A stretch of 64,000 nt of DNA from Hippasteria phrygiana (Eukaryota > Echinodermata > Asteroidea > Valvatida > Goniasteridae): the NCBI GenBank assembly GCA_037893225.1, contig JAZGUH010000331.1:1302001-1366000 (forward strand). Direction: 5' to 3'. Position numbers and translations under genes: made by a program. Position 1 is the first letter of the stretch. Every line of letters begins with the position of its first letter. The notes beneath the pieces are model-generated. The model did not search any database, was not told the DNA's origin, and was given only the letters and a program-made list of their open reading frames with translations. Of the stretch, positions 41,853 to 52,401 are shown piece by piece.

Positions 41853-42508
41853 CTGTCAATTACAATATCATGTCATCAATAAAATGAACCCAACGCATTT
41901 ATTTGTTTAACCTATATCACTCCTGCTATAAAAAAAATGCTGGTATCAAAAGAATGGGTACAAGTTGCAAAATTCTTCAGAATTTCATTTTAAGGTGTTT
42001 TAAACCCTAGAATGCTTGTAGTGTTCATCCAAGAACGCTGAATCTTCAAAATAGGAACACATGCTATTCCCATTGGGAAAAGCCTGTAAACATCAGATCA
42101 TCCTGTATGGGAACGTTGAACGACCTGAGTTGGCAACACCAAATATTCACAACAGCACAGTGATCCAATAAGCAGCATTCCCAAGAAAGAAAAGAAGAAT
42201 ATTCCAAGTTTTAACACATTCCCTAACAAATGCTCTTTCTTTCTGTATCTACTCTGTGTGCAACCACATGTAAGTTGCAACAAGCAGTTTAGTTTTTCAA
42301 ACATCTATTGCAGCTACACGACAGAAGGTGCAATCACTTAATTAGTACCACGTTCATCCACTGAGTACAGTTGTGCTTGAAAGTTTACACACACCATCGT
42401 CCAGCAAACAAATCGCCAAATCATCCCAAAGCTGTGAATCACATCCAAATGATTATACAAAGGAAAGATTTTAAAATTTGAACCATAATTATTTATTTAT
42501 TTTTTTTC
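41853..42508. other. Intron sequence, no gene seen
   Basis: Left part (in window coordinates) of the roughly 21.9-kb intron of the EF-hand gene, which runs 63,751-41,853 on the minus strand. This stretch shows no repeat or frame I can support. Most of the rest of the intron is made of the mobile elements listed below. Confidence 0.5.
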
Positions 42509-42834
42509 TCCAAATAATCTCTCGGGACAACACTGAGTATACAGTGTTTATAAAATACGTCGGTGAAGGGCAAAACCCAATATTGAATGTACATCAACCC
42601 GACGCAAAATTCCATCTTATGAATAGTTTGGCTGCGGTACCCGCCGCTATATCAGATTTGAACCAGCCAACCGACTCCGACAAGCTCGGTGGTCGAGTGG
42701 TAAGACATCTGCACTAGAAAGCAGGAGGTCGTGGGTCCGAGTCCCACCCGAGTGATTTTTTCCAAATAATCTCTCGGGACAACACTGAGTATACAGTGTT
42801 TATAAAATACGTCGGTAAAGGGCAAAACCCAATA
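42509..42834 (+). mobile_element. tRNA-derived SINE pair
   Basis: Two 74-bp direct repeats differing at one base, 42,509-42,582 and 42,761-42,834 (CCAAATAATCTCTCGGGACA and onward), flank a tRNA-like head at 42,684-42,753. Head followed by body is the usual SINE order; the extra body upstream implies a tandem or partly deleted dimer. Inserted in the EF-hand gene intron. Confidence 0.6.
42684..42753 (+). tRNA. tRNA-like sequence (SINE head, probably not a functional tRNA)
   Basis: Box A-like TGGTCGAGTGG and box B-like GGGTCCGAGTC lie at the proper distance. An acceptor-like stem CTCGGT pairs with ACCCGAG, and an anticodon-like arm TCTGC/GCAGG encloses CTAGAAA, resembling tRNA-Ser(AGA). The loop is one base too long and the context is a repeated body, so it is best read as a SINE promoter. 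Confidence 0.5.
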
Positions 42835-43069
42835 GGCTATTGAATAATTATTTTTAATGAGAATGTATAATAGAGAAATTGCAAGAAACAGAACAGCTCC
42901 AGAAACAATTGAAGGAACAATTTCCCAAGACTTAAGTGAATATGTGACCCGCTCTACAAAAAAGGTTATTATGTCGCACTGTGTGAAAACACACACAACA
43001 GGGCCGTTCTATGTGAAGCGGGCGAAAAAATCTTCGTGCCAACAAATCACCACCATTCCCAACTATGGT

Positions 43070-45200
43070 TCGACAGTTTCTGTCCTACTCGCCTGAAGCT
43101 GTTGATCACCTGAATGGCCTCCTGCACTATGCACCTTGAGATCTTTTTATGGACAGTAATGACATCAACGCGTCCTGGGATGGCTTTTTGGACATAGTCA
43201 ATGCTGCTGTTAAGGACGCTGTTCCCTGTTCGTCCAAACGTACAAGGAAGAAGAACTGTCCTTGGGTAACTGCTGACCTTAAACGCTTGTCCATCCGTAA
43301 ACGTAAACTGTTTATGAAGGCCAAGATTTCTGGTAGCTTAAGCGATTGGAATTTATATAAGCAAGTGCGTAATTGTGTTAAATATGCCTCACGTAAAGCT
43401 TATAGAGCTTTTGTTGACAAAATGTTTTTATCCAATGAAAAAAACAAACGTTTTTGGTCTTTTGTAAGAAGCAGGAAACGGTCACCAACTCCCCTTTCAT
43501 TTAAGCATGGTTCACAGGTTTTAGTTGATCCCAATGGCATAGCTTGTGCTTTCAACAATAACTTTACTTCTGTTTTTTCTGATCCTGATCCTAATGTTAA
43601 TTGTGAATCTCCTCAAGTTTGTGATTTTCCTATCCCTGATATTCTGACTATAGTTTTTTTCTGTTAGTGACATTCAGCATATTATCAGTTCTCTCCCCCC
43701 TGGGAAGGCTCCTGGACCAGATGGAATCAGCATTGGGTTCTTGCAGAATACGGTTGATACCATCTCTCCGGTTCTGTGCAGGATCTTCAATGACTCGATA
43801 ACAGGTAGATGCCACCCTGAGGGTTGAAAAACTGCTAATATTTCTCCTGTGTACAAATCTGGTGACCGTTCCCTGCTTAGCAACTATAGACCTATAGCTT
43901 TAACGTCTATAGTCAGTAAGATTATGGAGCGTCTATTGTGTAATGTTATTCGTGATCATCTTGATTTTTATGGTATATTGTCCGATCAGCAACACGGTTT
44001 TGTTCCCCACAAGTCTTGTGTTACTCAGATTATGAATGTCTATCATTCATGGGCTGCTGCTCTTGATCGACGCAACCTTCCCTACGTTGATGCTGTATTT
44101 TTTTTATATGTCTAAGGCATTTGATCGCATACCGTATAATATTCTTCTTCACAAACTAGCCACTAGATTTAATATCAGGGGTGCCCTTTGGAACTGGATT
44201 AAACATTTTCTGGTTGACCGCCGACAGAGAGTTACCTTTGTTGGTGGGGCATCACCCTGGTCTATGGTTAAATCAGGAGTCGCACAGGGAAGTGTTATGG
44301 GACCTCTATTATTCAATTTGTTCATTGATGATATTTCCAATAATCTTGATTCCGACTGTGTACTTTTTGCTGATGTATTAATCTATCGAAAGGTTTTCAC
44401 AAAATCAGATGAGTCTGCTCTTCAGTCTGACCTAGATAAGCTGGGTGCTTGGAGTGACTCCAATGGTATGACTTTCAATTCCTCTAAATCTAAAATCATG
44501 CACATCTCTCGCAAACACAACTTGAATCCTCCGGTTTATTCACTTTCTGGGTCTCAATTAAAACGTGTCACTTCCACTAAGTACCTTGGGGTCACTCTGA
44601 GCGCCCAGCTATCCTGGAATAAACAAGTTAAAAATGTTGTTTCCACTGCCAATCATGTGTTAGGCCTCATTAAGACAATTGCATTTAATTATTCTGTTTC
44701 TGCAAAGTTTTGTCTGTACAGGTCCTTCGTTCTTCCCTTACTGGAGTACGAGATGCCTGCTTGGCTCCCTTACAGTCGCAAGCATGTCGATGAGTTGGAA
44801 AGGATCCAAAAACGAGCTACTCGTTTTGTCCTTGGTCAGAGAATTGGGGACATGTCTATCTCGATAGGCTTAAAACCTTGAAGTGGTCGTCATTAGCCAA
44901 TCGTCGTGAATATTTGGTGTTTTCATTTGTCATTAAGGTTTTGTTTAATTTCGTCAAATGTGATGTGGTTAATAATATCATTGTTAACGATAGATACCTT
45001 GAAGTCTTAACATTTAAACACCTCTCAGAACCCAGGCATTGCATCTCTCGGCTATTCATCAGTTTCCTAGGATGTGGTCCAATTTACCGACCGAGATCCG
45101 TAATTTTCTGATTGTGATGCCTCTGTACAGGTTTTTTGGGATACTAAAGAACACTGTTTATTTTCCCAACGATTGACTAGGGCTGGATTAGCAACTAACT
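43070..45200 (+). mobile_element. 5'-truncated non-LTR retrotransposon (Jockey/CR1-like LINE), decayed
   Basis: The post-endonuclease linker (RTRKKNCPWVTADLKRL) is at 43,149-43,667. Reverse transcriptase follows: GKAPGPDGISIGFLQ near 43,700, NYRPIALTSIVSKIMERLL near 43,880, MSKAFDRIPYNILLHKL near 44,110, GVAQGSVMGPLLFNLFIDD near 44,280, and CVLFADVLIYRK near 44,360, where the second catalytic Asp of the YADD-type box is Val. Several frameshifts and a stop separate the pieces. The endonuclease domain is missing, as in normal 5' truncation. It is inserted in the intron antisense to the EF-hand gene. Confidence 0.8.
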
Positions 45201-45207
45201 GGTATTT

Positions 45208-47072
45208 GGCTTTTCCGAACTTTTTCGGAAAAGGCTTTGTTTTTGTTCTGATTTGTTTTTCTTCTTCTTCTTCTTCTTCTTCTTCTTTTAGTTCTGACCA
45301 AAATCCCATAGACTTTGTACACAAATTTTGTCGACGGCACTTTAGGTCTTAAAAAACCTCAGATCTTAACCAAACTTACCTCAAACATAGACCCTAAGCT
45401 GACATTGTATGTTGAAGAGTGACGTCATAATGACGTCATAACGTGTCACGTGACGTCATCTTAAAGGTGCGTTTTTCAAGTGCGCATATCTAGAGAACGG
45501 TAGGTCCGATTTCCTTCAAACCTGGTATGTTGGTAGGCTAGCTCGTGTTATAGATGAAAATTGAGGTGACGTCAAAGTTTCTTAAAGCCATATCTCACCA
45601 ACAGAACATGCTAAATTCAAAATTCTTTTTGTAATAGCTTTGTTAGCTCCTATATTCTTTCACATAAATGTGAAAAATGTGTGACGTCATCAAAAATATG
45701 CTTTTTTGAAACATATATAAGGGTAGGTCCGATCGTCATAAAAATTAGTGGGCAGGTAGATAGTGCTACTAGCATGTAAATTCCGAGGTGACGTCATGAC
45801 GACGTCATCGGCTGATTTTCTATGATTCTTTTAGTTCTATCCCAAATTCCATAGACTTTGTACACGAATTTTGTAAGAGCCACTTTGGTCACTAAACAAC
45901 ATCAGATCTTAATCAGACTTAAGACAAACATAGACCCTAAGCTGAAAATGTATGCCGAAACGTGACGTCATGATGATGTCATCACGTGTCATGTGACGTC
46001 ATCTTAAAGGTGCATTTATCAAGGGCCCATATCTAGAGAACGGTACATCCGATTGCCTTCAAACCTGGTATGTTAGTATGGTAGCTCGTGTTATAGATGA
46101 AAATTGAGGTGACGTCATGATGACGTCATTATACGATTTTACAGTAATTTAAAAGTTTTTGAACTTTAAAGTTTCTTAAAACCATATCTCATCAACAGAA
46201 CATGCTAAATTCAAAATTCTTTTTGTAATAGCTTTGTTAGCTTCTATATTCTTTCACATAAATGTAAACAAATTTTGTATGCGGTAAATTGGTCACTAAA
46301 GAACCTCAGATCTTAATCAAACCTAACACAAACATAGACCCTAAGCTGAAATTGTATGCCGAAGAGTGACGTCATGATGACGTCATCACGTGTCACGTGA
46401 CGTCATCACGTGACGTCATCTTAAAGGTGCATTTTTCAAGGGTCCATATCTAGAGAACGGTAGGTCCGATTGCCTTCAAATCTGGTATGTTGCTAGGGCC
46501 GGCTCTAGCTCGTGTTATAGATGAAAATTTAGGTGACGTCATGATGACGTAATCATACGATTTCATAGTAATTTTCAAAATTATTTTGTTAATAGGTTTG
46601 GTAGATCATATATACTTACATATAAATGCGAAAAATGTGTGACGTCATCAAAATGTGCTTTTTGAAACACATGTATTAAGGTTCCAAATATTTGCTTTGA
46701 CAAGGGTCGTCGTGATGACGTCATAATGGGTCACGTGACGTTATAGAAAGGCAAGTGGTAAAGATAAAAATTGTTGTGACGTCACAAGGACGCTATCTGA
46801 CGATTTTGTGTTAATATTTAGGTTTTTGAATTTTTAATGCAATTTGTAACGGGGACTTGCGCCATTTAACAGCCTAAGGTCTTAAACAAACTTGTCATAT
46901 ATATATCCTATATGGAAATTACATGAGTAAGAAAGAAGTCTCAATGGCGTCAAGCTTAAAGGTCAAGTTTGGAGTAGCTAAAGACATAGAAGTGTAGGAG
47001 TTTTGTGCTGAATATAACAGAAAAACGGAAAAGCCCTATGTTCTGTTCAGCGAAGACATAGATTCCTAGTTT
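45208..47072. repeat. TGACGTCA-dense repeat element, copy 1
   Basis: Begins GGCTTTTCCG and has CGGAAAAGCC at 47,026-47,035 near its end, which suggests short inverted ends; homology with copy 2 continues to about 47,072. Inside are about three imperfect units of roughly 540 bp (CCATAGACTTTGTACAC at 45,307 and 45,849, a partial unit near 46,265), each carrying several TGACGTCA palindromes and CACGTG motifs. A CTT microsatellite lies at 45,260-45,288. No coding frame. Confidence 0.7.
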
Positions 47073-47220
47073 CTGTCTGATGTTGTTTAGGTAATTCTTT
47101 TTCTTTTCTTTTTGGTCTTATTGATCTTGTCTGGTTTTCTTGTTGTTAATGGTCCTGGTTAAGTCTAGTTTGTTTCTGTCTGGTCCGGGTTGGTTTAATG
47201 TACTTGTATTTTTTATTGTT
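47073..47220. other. Spacer between the two repeat elements
   Basis: T-rich DNA with no gene or repeat recognised. Confidence 0.35.
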
Positions 47221-47863
47221 GGCTTTTCCGACACTGCCAGTCGGAAAAGGCCTTGTTTTTGTTCTGATTTTTTTTTCTTCCTTCTTTTAATTCTGACCAA
47301 AAGCCCATAGACTTTGTACACAAATTTTGTTGGCGGCACTTTAGGTCTTAAAAAACCTCAGATCTTAACCAAACTTACCTCAAACATAGACCCTAAGCTG
47401 AAATTGTTTGTCGAAGAGTGACGTCATGATGACGTCATCACGTGTCACGTGATGTCATCTTAAATGTGCATTTTTCAATCGCCCGTATCTAGAGAACTGT
47501 ATAGGTCTGATTACGCCCAAACGTAGTATTGGTAGGCAAGCATTTGTTGTTGATGACAATTGAGGTGACGTCATGATGACAGCATCATACAAAATTATAG
47601 TAATTTTAAAGTTTTTGAACCTTAAAATTTTCTTTAAGCCATGTCTCATCAACAGAAAATGCTAATATCGAAATATGTGCACCATCATAATGACGTCATC
47701 AAAGGCATAATTTCTCATAAGACATGTAAATTGGTAGGTCCAATTGTCATGAAGCCTGGTGGGTAGGCAGACTTGTCACAAGCAAGCAAAAATCGCAGTG
47801 ACATAAAAAAATAATGCGGAAAAGCCCAATGTTCTGTTCAGCGAAGACATAGAGTCCTAGTTT
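47221..47863. repeat. TGACGTCA-dense repeat element, copy 2 (shorter)
   Basis: The same start (GGCTTTTCCG), the same first unit, and the same ending (GCGGAAAAGCCC, then TGTTCTGTTCAGCGAAGACA) as copy 1, with a deleted middle. It holds at least four more TGACGTCA sites. Confidence 0.7.
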
Positions 47864-48150
47864 TTATATATTTTTTATTATTGTTATTATGAACACTTCT
47901 TTTTTCATTCTTCTCTTCCGTTTATTCTATAATAATTCTGTACTTGATCTTAAGTCACGCCCCACTTCTTGGTCTGGTCTTGTGTTTTGGTGGTACATTG
48001 TACATAAAACTGTTTTGGGATAGTATGGTCTTTTTTGTCTTGCCTCTTGTAATACCCAAGTTACTTGGTTATTCCATGTTCTTTATTATTTCTTTTATTT
48101 TTTATTTATAATTAATTAATTAATTAATTAATGTTTTTATTTACACATGT

Positions 48151-48188
<38 letters not shown>

Positions 48189-48795
48189 CGTTCCTTCCTG
48201 CATAAGGTTGACCGGTCTATGGAGTTTGTGCGCAGGCTTAAATGTGACCTAACCCAAATTTTCTTATTAGTTATGCGTTATGGTGACCGTGAAATGTCGC
48301 CCTAAAGCACCCGGTCGCCCTATAATTAAAGAAAAACGGTAAACGGTCTCCCTATGTTCGAAAACGTCTCAGGGCTGTTCCTTGCTCTATTGGTTGCACA
48401 AAGGCCAATTGGGGCAACTGTAAAAAAAAAGATTCCCACTGCCAATAAATCATCTTGATGTATCATGATTGGTTATAGATTCTACATGGGCCGTCTACGA
48501 TGTGGGACGAGAGCCAATCGGGCCTTGATTTTGGGCGCATGGAATCTGTGCACGCCTAATGAAGCTGGATGCATTATGAAAGATGATTGGTTAGATTTTG
48601 GCACGGACTGACAACGATGTTCAGCAACAGCCAATGGGGTTGGGAGGACGATGAAGAATGTTTTCCATGTGCTTGCCAGCTATAGCTAGCTGAGTGTGCA
48701 CCGTACCAGTGCATCATGAATTCATAATTAGTTGAATTTGGGCACGGGCCGTCTATGATATTGGGGGTAGGTCATCATAGTCAACAAAACTTCTC
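47864..48795. repeat. AT-rich DNA, (TA)n and degenerate 110-140-bp repeats
   Basis: A TAAT-rich stretch and a (TA)n run at about 48,156-48,187 are followed by three imperfect units near 48,460, 48,570 and 48,705. Each has GATGATTGGTT-like starts, a GGGCACGGGCCGTCTA-like segment and CCAAT motifs. No gene seen. Confidence 0.45.
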
Positions 48796-48932
48796 AAACG
48801 ATGCGAATAAACGCTCCCTATTGGTGGATGGAACGCGCGCATATTACATGCACGACAATTCCACCAATCAATGCCGTTTATTCTCACCGTTTTTGTTATC
48901 GTCTTCGTTATCGCGGCCAGTGTTACCGGCCC
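48796..48932. mobile_element. Snap-back MITE (copy 2, left arm truncated)
   Basis: Shares GAATAAACGCTCCCTATTGG, the GC-rich centre, and the right end GGCCAGTGTTACCGGCCC with the MITE at 14,886-15,061. The outer left arm is missing. Confidence 0.65.
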
Positions 48933-50270
48933 TTTAGAGTGAATTAATTTGGCATCGTTGTCGGCGTTGTGGGGGCAGGGAAATTTTGTTCACCCGTTCT
49001 TGATGTTACCGTCTTAATTTAATAGCGATGTGTGATCGATTTCTGCCAATCACGTGGTAATAAAATAAGGTTATGAACCGCGACTTCCAAGACTTGTTTT
49101 TCTTTGTTTACACAAAAGAACATTGGTTACGGTTAACTGTAAATCGTAGCCATAAAACAAACGGTGACACGGATAATTTTAAAACCGGAAACTTGCAGCC
49201 TTAGTTTAGCGCCGATCTGCGCACTTCCGCGTTTGAAAACGAGGATCTCAATGTCACAGTAAACAACTATGCTGACCGTGCGCCTGCGCTGCCTTTTATG
49301 GCCTGATTAATTCATGCATGAATGAATTTGCTGAAAATCGTTGTTTTGTTTGCCACTGACATTCTCGCTTTCAACTCGGAAGTGCGCAGAAGGGGCTGAT
49401 GTGAAATTCTGTTCGTCATTTATTGAAACATGCATGATAGGATATCAGTCGAAACCAAACTTTCCTGAAACCCCACTATGATTCCCCCTGCCTCTGATCA
49501 AACCACAAGAAACCAATAGTGAACCCGTTAATAAACATTTTCGTTGGGATTATTACCCTCCCAATTTTCCACTACAGAAAATAAAATTCCCGTAATTTTG
49601 TAGAAAATATTGCATCGTCGTCGTTTTGTGAGCATGGTTTTGATTTCAGTAACCATTCTGAAAATCGAAGATCATATAAAACTATCTATATAAAACTGAT
49701 TGGAGAATATTGTTAAGCCAATAATATAAATCTCTCCACACCCACAATTTGTGCTCGCAGAGAGATACTTACTTGCAGAATGTTCAACTTCATTCAAATG
49801 CAGCCATCTTCCGGCCTCTTCGGACTTCCAGTCATCCGATTTCCAGTTCGAAATGCCGTTTGGAAGGTTTCATCATTTATTTCCTCAACGTTTGCACCAA
49901 TATATCATTACATACAATGCTAACTTTGCAAGTTTTATAATTTTATTAATCAACGATCTATTTCCATAATCTTGGAGAGTTTTTACAAAATAATTAGAGG
50001 CATCAGCTGCTATTATGTCTGGAGTTACCTTGAAATAACCCTCCAGAATACAATTTTGTTACCTCTTCTTAAATTCCTTTGCATTTCACCTTCGAATAAT
50101 CGAACTCGAAAATAAATATTCAAATATTCGATAATCGATCGAATATTCGTTAATCGATCAAATATTTGAATATTCAAATATTTAGCACAGCCCCTCTCTT
50201 AGTTGTGTTTTTACTGTATTTTTCTATTTTTTACTGCTGTTGTTTGTATTGTTGTTTTAAAGGCAAAATA

Positions 50271-50301
<31 letters not shown>

Positions 50302-50321
50302 CTAATAATAATACTAATAAT
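48933..50321. other. Intron DNA, no gene seen
   Basis: Unique-looking sequence, a run of ATTCGAATAATCGAT-like words at 50,090-50,180, and an (AAT/ACT)n microsatellite at 50,266-50,321 leading into the 230-bp repeat. Confidence 0.4.
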
Positions 50322-50780
50322 AAATCTCCTGGATGCGGCAAATGGGCGACTCTTCCCGAAATAACCTTATTGGGACGACACGAGTGTCGCCCATTTAGAG
50401 CACTTTCCACACGCGCCTTACTAAAAAACACTCCAAAAGGGCGACTTTTACAATAGGGCAACAGTTATGTGTCGCCCTATTCGACCAGGTCACCCTAACC
50501 CACTCTTTTCCAGGATTATGTGTCGCCCTATCCGGCAATTGAGGAAAATTAGAAATCTCCTGGATGCGGCAAATGGGCGACTCTTCCCGAAATAACCTTA
50601 TTGGGGCGACACGAGTGTCGCCCTTTTAGAGCACTTTCCCAACGCACCTTACTAAAAAACACTCCAAAGGGGCGACTTTAACAATAGGGCGACACCAAAT
50701 TGTCGCCCTATTCGACCAGGTCACCCTAACCCACTCTTTTCCAGGATTATGTGTCGCCCTATCCGGCAATTGAGGAAAAT
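50322..50780. repeat. Dimer of 230-bp repeat, left pair
   Basis: Two direct units start at 50,322 and 50,553 (AAATCTCCTGGATGCGGCAA) and end GGCAATTGAGGAAAAT. Each has several GGGCGAC/GTCGCCC words and a 9-bp-arm palindrome of the GGGCGACAC-GA-GTGTCGCCC type, mutated in unit 1. (AAT)n flanks both sides. A second pair lies at 61,872. Confidence 0.88.
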
Positions 50781-51019
50781 AATAATAATAGCGTTCCTTG
50801 GCGCAAGACGTGCTTACCGTCGAGCTCCTGCTTTTTGTTATCAAAACTCACCTTTTGGTCTACTGCCGCTAACAAGATTCCTTCATCTTCTTTACAGTAA
50901 GGTCCAGACACAGTGAGTAAAATCTGGGAGACCTTTACATCCAATCCTGGCCTTTTAGGCTTTTTCTAAATCCTCTGTGTCTTCAGCGTCGAAGAAGGCG
51001 ACGCCATTCTCAGTACAGC

Positions 51020-52336
51020 ATGGCCCACCGCACGGCGATCAATAGGCCCAACACGGTGCATTTCTCAACAAAAGAATTCGGAAAGCCTGTCACGCCCGAA
51101 GAGGTTTACAAGGCAGTGGAGTACGAGCTGGACACCGTGGAGACAATAGTCTGTATAGCAGAACTAACCAACCGTTGGTATAATGTCACCTTCGACAATG
51201 AAAGAGACACCATTGATGTAGCGGGACGCGGGCTATTGATCCGGAATGTTATGTTCCAGTGCGAAAGAGTGAATGTTATCAGCTCCGTGGTGGTGTACGT
51301 CAAGTGCCCTTACGAGATATCCGACGAGGACGTTGTGCGTATGCTATACGCCTACGGTACCGTAACCAATATTCGCAGGCAGTACCACGACTTTGACGAA
51401 AAGATACAAACCAGCGTGAGGAGTTGCCTGATGAAGAATATCAAGAAACCCAATTCTAGTTTTGTGAAGGTCAGAGACTTCTCCTTGCCGATCCGATACA
51501 AGGGACAACAGAAAACCTGTAAGATCTGCGAGGGAATCGACCACATGGCCAGGGACTGTCCCGAAAGGGGAAGATGTTTCGTGTGTGGCAGCCTTCAGCA
51601 CAGAGCCGCCTGGCACAACCAAAGGGTTGAAAAAGAAGATGACCTCGATGACACACAAAACAAAGATGGAGACGAACAACGAGAGGACGAGGACAAGGAC
51701 CGGCAAGACAACGAGGCAAAGGACAACACGAGAACACAAGACGGCAAGGAGGAGGATATGGAGGTGAACAAGGACGACGACAGAGAACAGAAACAGACAG
51801 ACGAAGGAACGGAGGACCCGAAAGAAGGACGCGAGATACCACCACCTACCGACCCACGACCCAGCGGACTCGACAAATCCTTCAAGGAAGCGGTCACGCA
51901 GGGAAAGAACAGAGGAGACAAGAAAGAACTACCCGGAAGGATGGGCCAACCGCCAGCACCGAAGGCAACAGGATTTTGGGATGAGCACGCCCAACAACCG
52001 AGGAAGAGGAAAGACCGAGAAGAATCGGACGACTCGATAAGGAAACTATCGAGGGACGAGGATGACACCGACGAAGCTGAGGACAGGGACCGGGATCACC
52101 CACCACATGATGACCAACAAAGCAAGAACGACGTCGACAACCATGACTGGGTACCCTATACGCGTAAGGGGGTTCAGCGATTCAGACGCAGGCGGGGATC
52201 CGGGGTGACGTCTTCCCAACCGAGCGGCAGACCCACCCACGAAGGAGAGCGGCCAACACGCGGCTCAACACAGCCATCGGACGGCTCCAAAACAGCTAGT
52301 GCTAGGGGACGAGGGCGTCGTCAAAAGACCGTTTAA
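51020..52336 (+). CDS. LINE ORF1: RNA-binding protein with zinc knuckles (438 aa)
   Basis: An intact 438-residue frame. The N-terminal half is folded (VYVKCPYEISDEDVVRML may be an RRM-like strand-helix region). Two zinc knuckles follow around residues 173-206: CKICEGIDHMARDC (C-X2-C-X4-H-X4-C) and CFVCGSLQHRAAWH (C-X2-C-X4-H-X4-H). The rest is a long disordered Asp/Glu/Lys/Gln/Arg-rich region. This is the gag-like nucleic-acid chaperone of an L1/Tx1-type LINE, which packages its RNA. It is intact while ORF2 is broken, which suggests a fairly young insertion. It lies 65 bases before ORF2. Confidence 0.85.
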   Translation: MAHRTAINRPNTVHFSTKEFGKPVTPEEVYKAVEYELDTVETIVCIAELTNRWYNVTFDNERDTIDVAGRGLLIRNVMFQCERVNVISSVVVYVKCPYEISDEDVVRMLYAYGTVTNIRRQYHDFDEKIQTSVRSCLMKNIKKPNSSFVKVRDFSLPIRYKGQQKTCKICEGIDHMARDCPERGRCFVCGSLQHRAAWHNQRVEKEDDLDDTQNKDGDEQREDEDKDRQDNEAKDNTRTQDGKEEDMEVNKDDDREQKQTDEGTEDPKEGREIPPPTDPRPSGLDKSFKEAVTQGKNRGDKKELPGRMGQPPAPKATGFWDEHAQQPRKRKDREESDDSIRKLSRDEDDTDEAEDRDRDHPPHDDQQSKNDVDNHDWVPYTRKGVQRFRRRRGSGVTSSQPSGRPTHEGERPTRGSTQPSDGSKTASARGRGRRQKTV

Positions 52337-52401
52337 GTTTACTTCTTTTAATTTTTACGAACAGGTCCTTTTTACACTTAGTCGCGATCAGTATCAGTCT
52401 T

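Noticed and set aside
42684..42753. Functional tRNA-Ser gene
   Set aside because: The anticodon loop is off by one and it is embedded between repeated SINE bodies; kept only as a tRNA-like SINE head.
51344..52240. Antisense frames across LINE ORF1
   Set aside because: Ser/Leu-rich shadows of the low-complexity charged region in ORF1.
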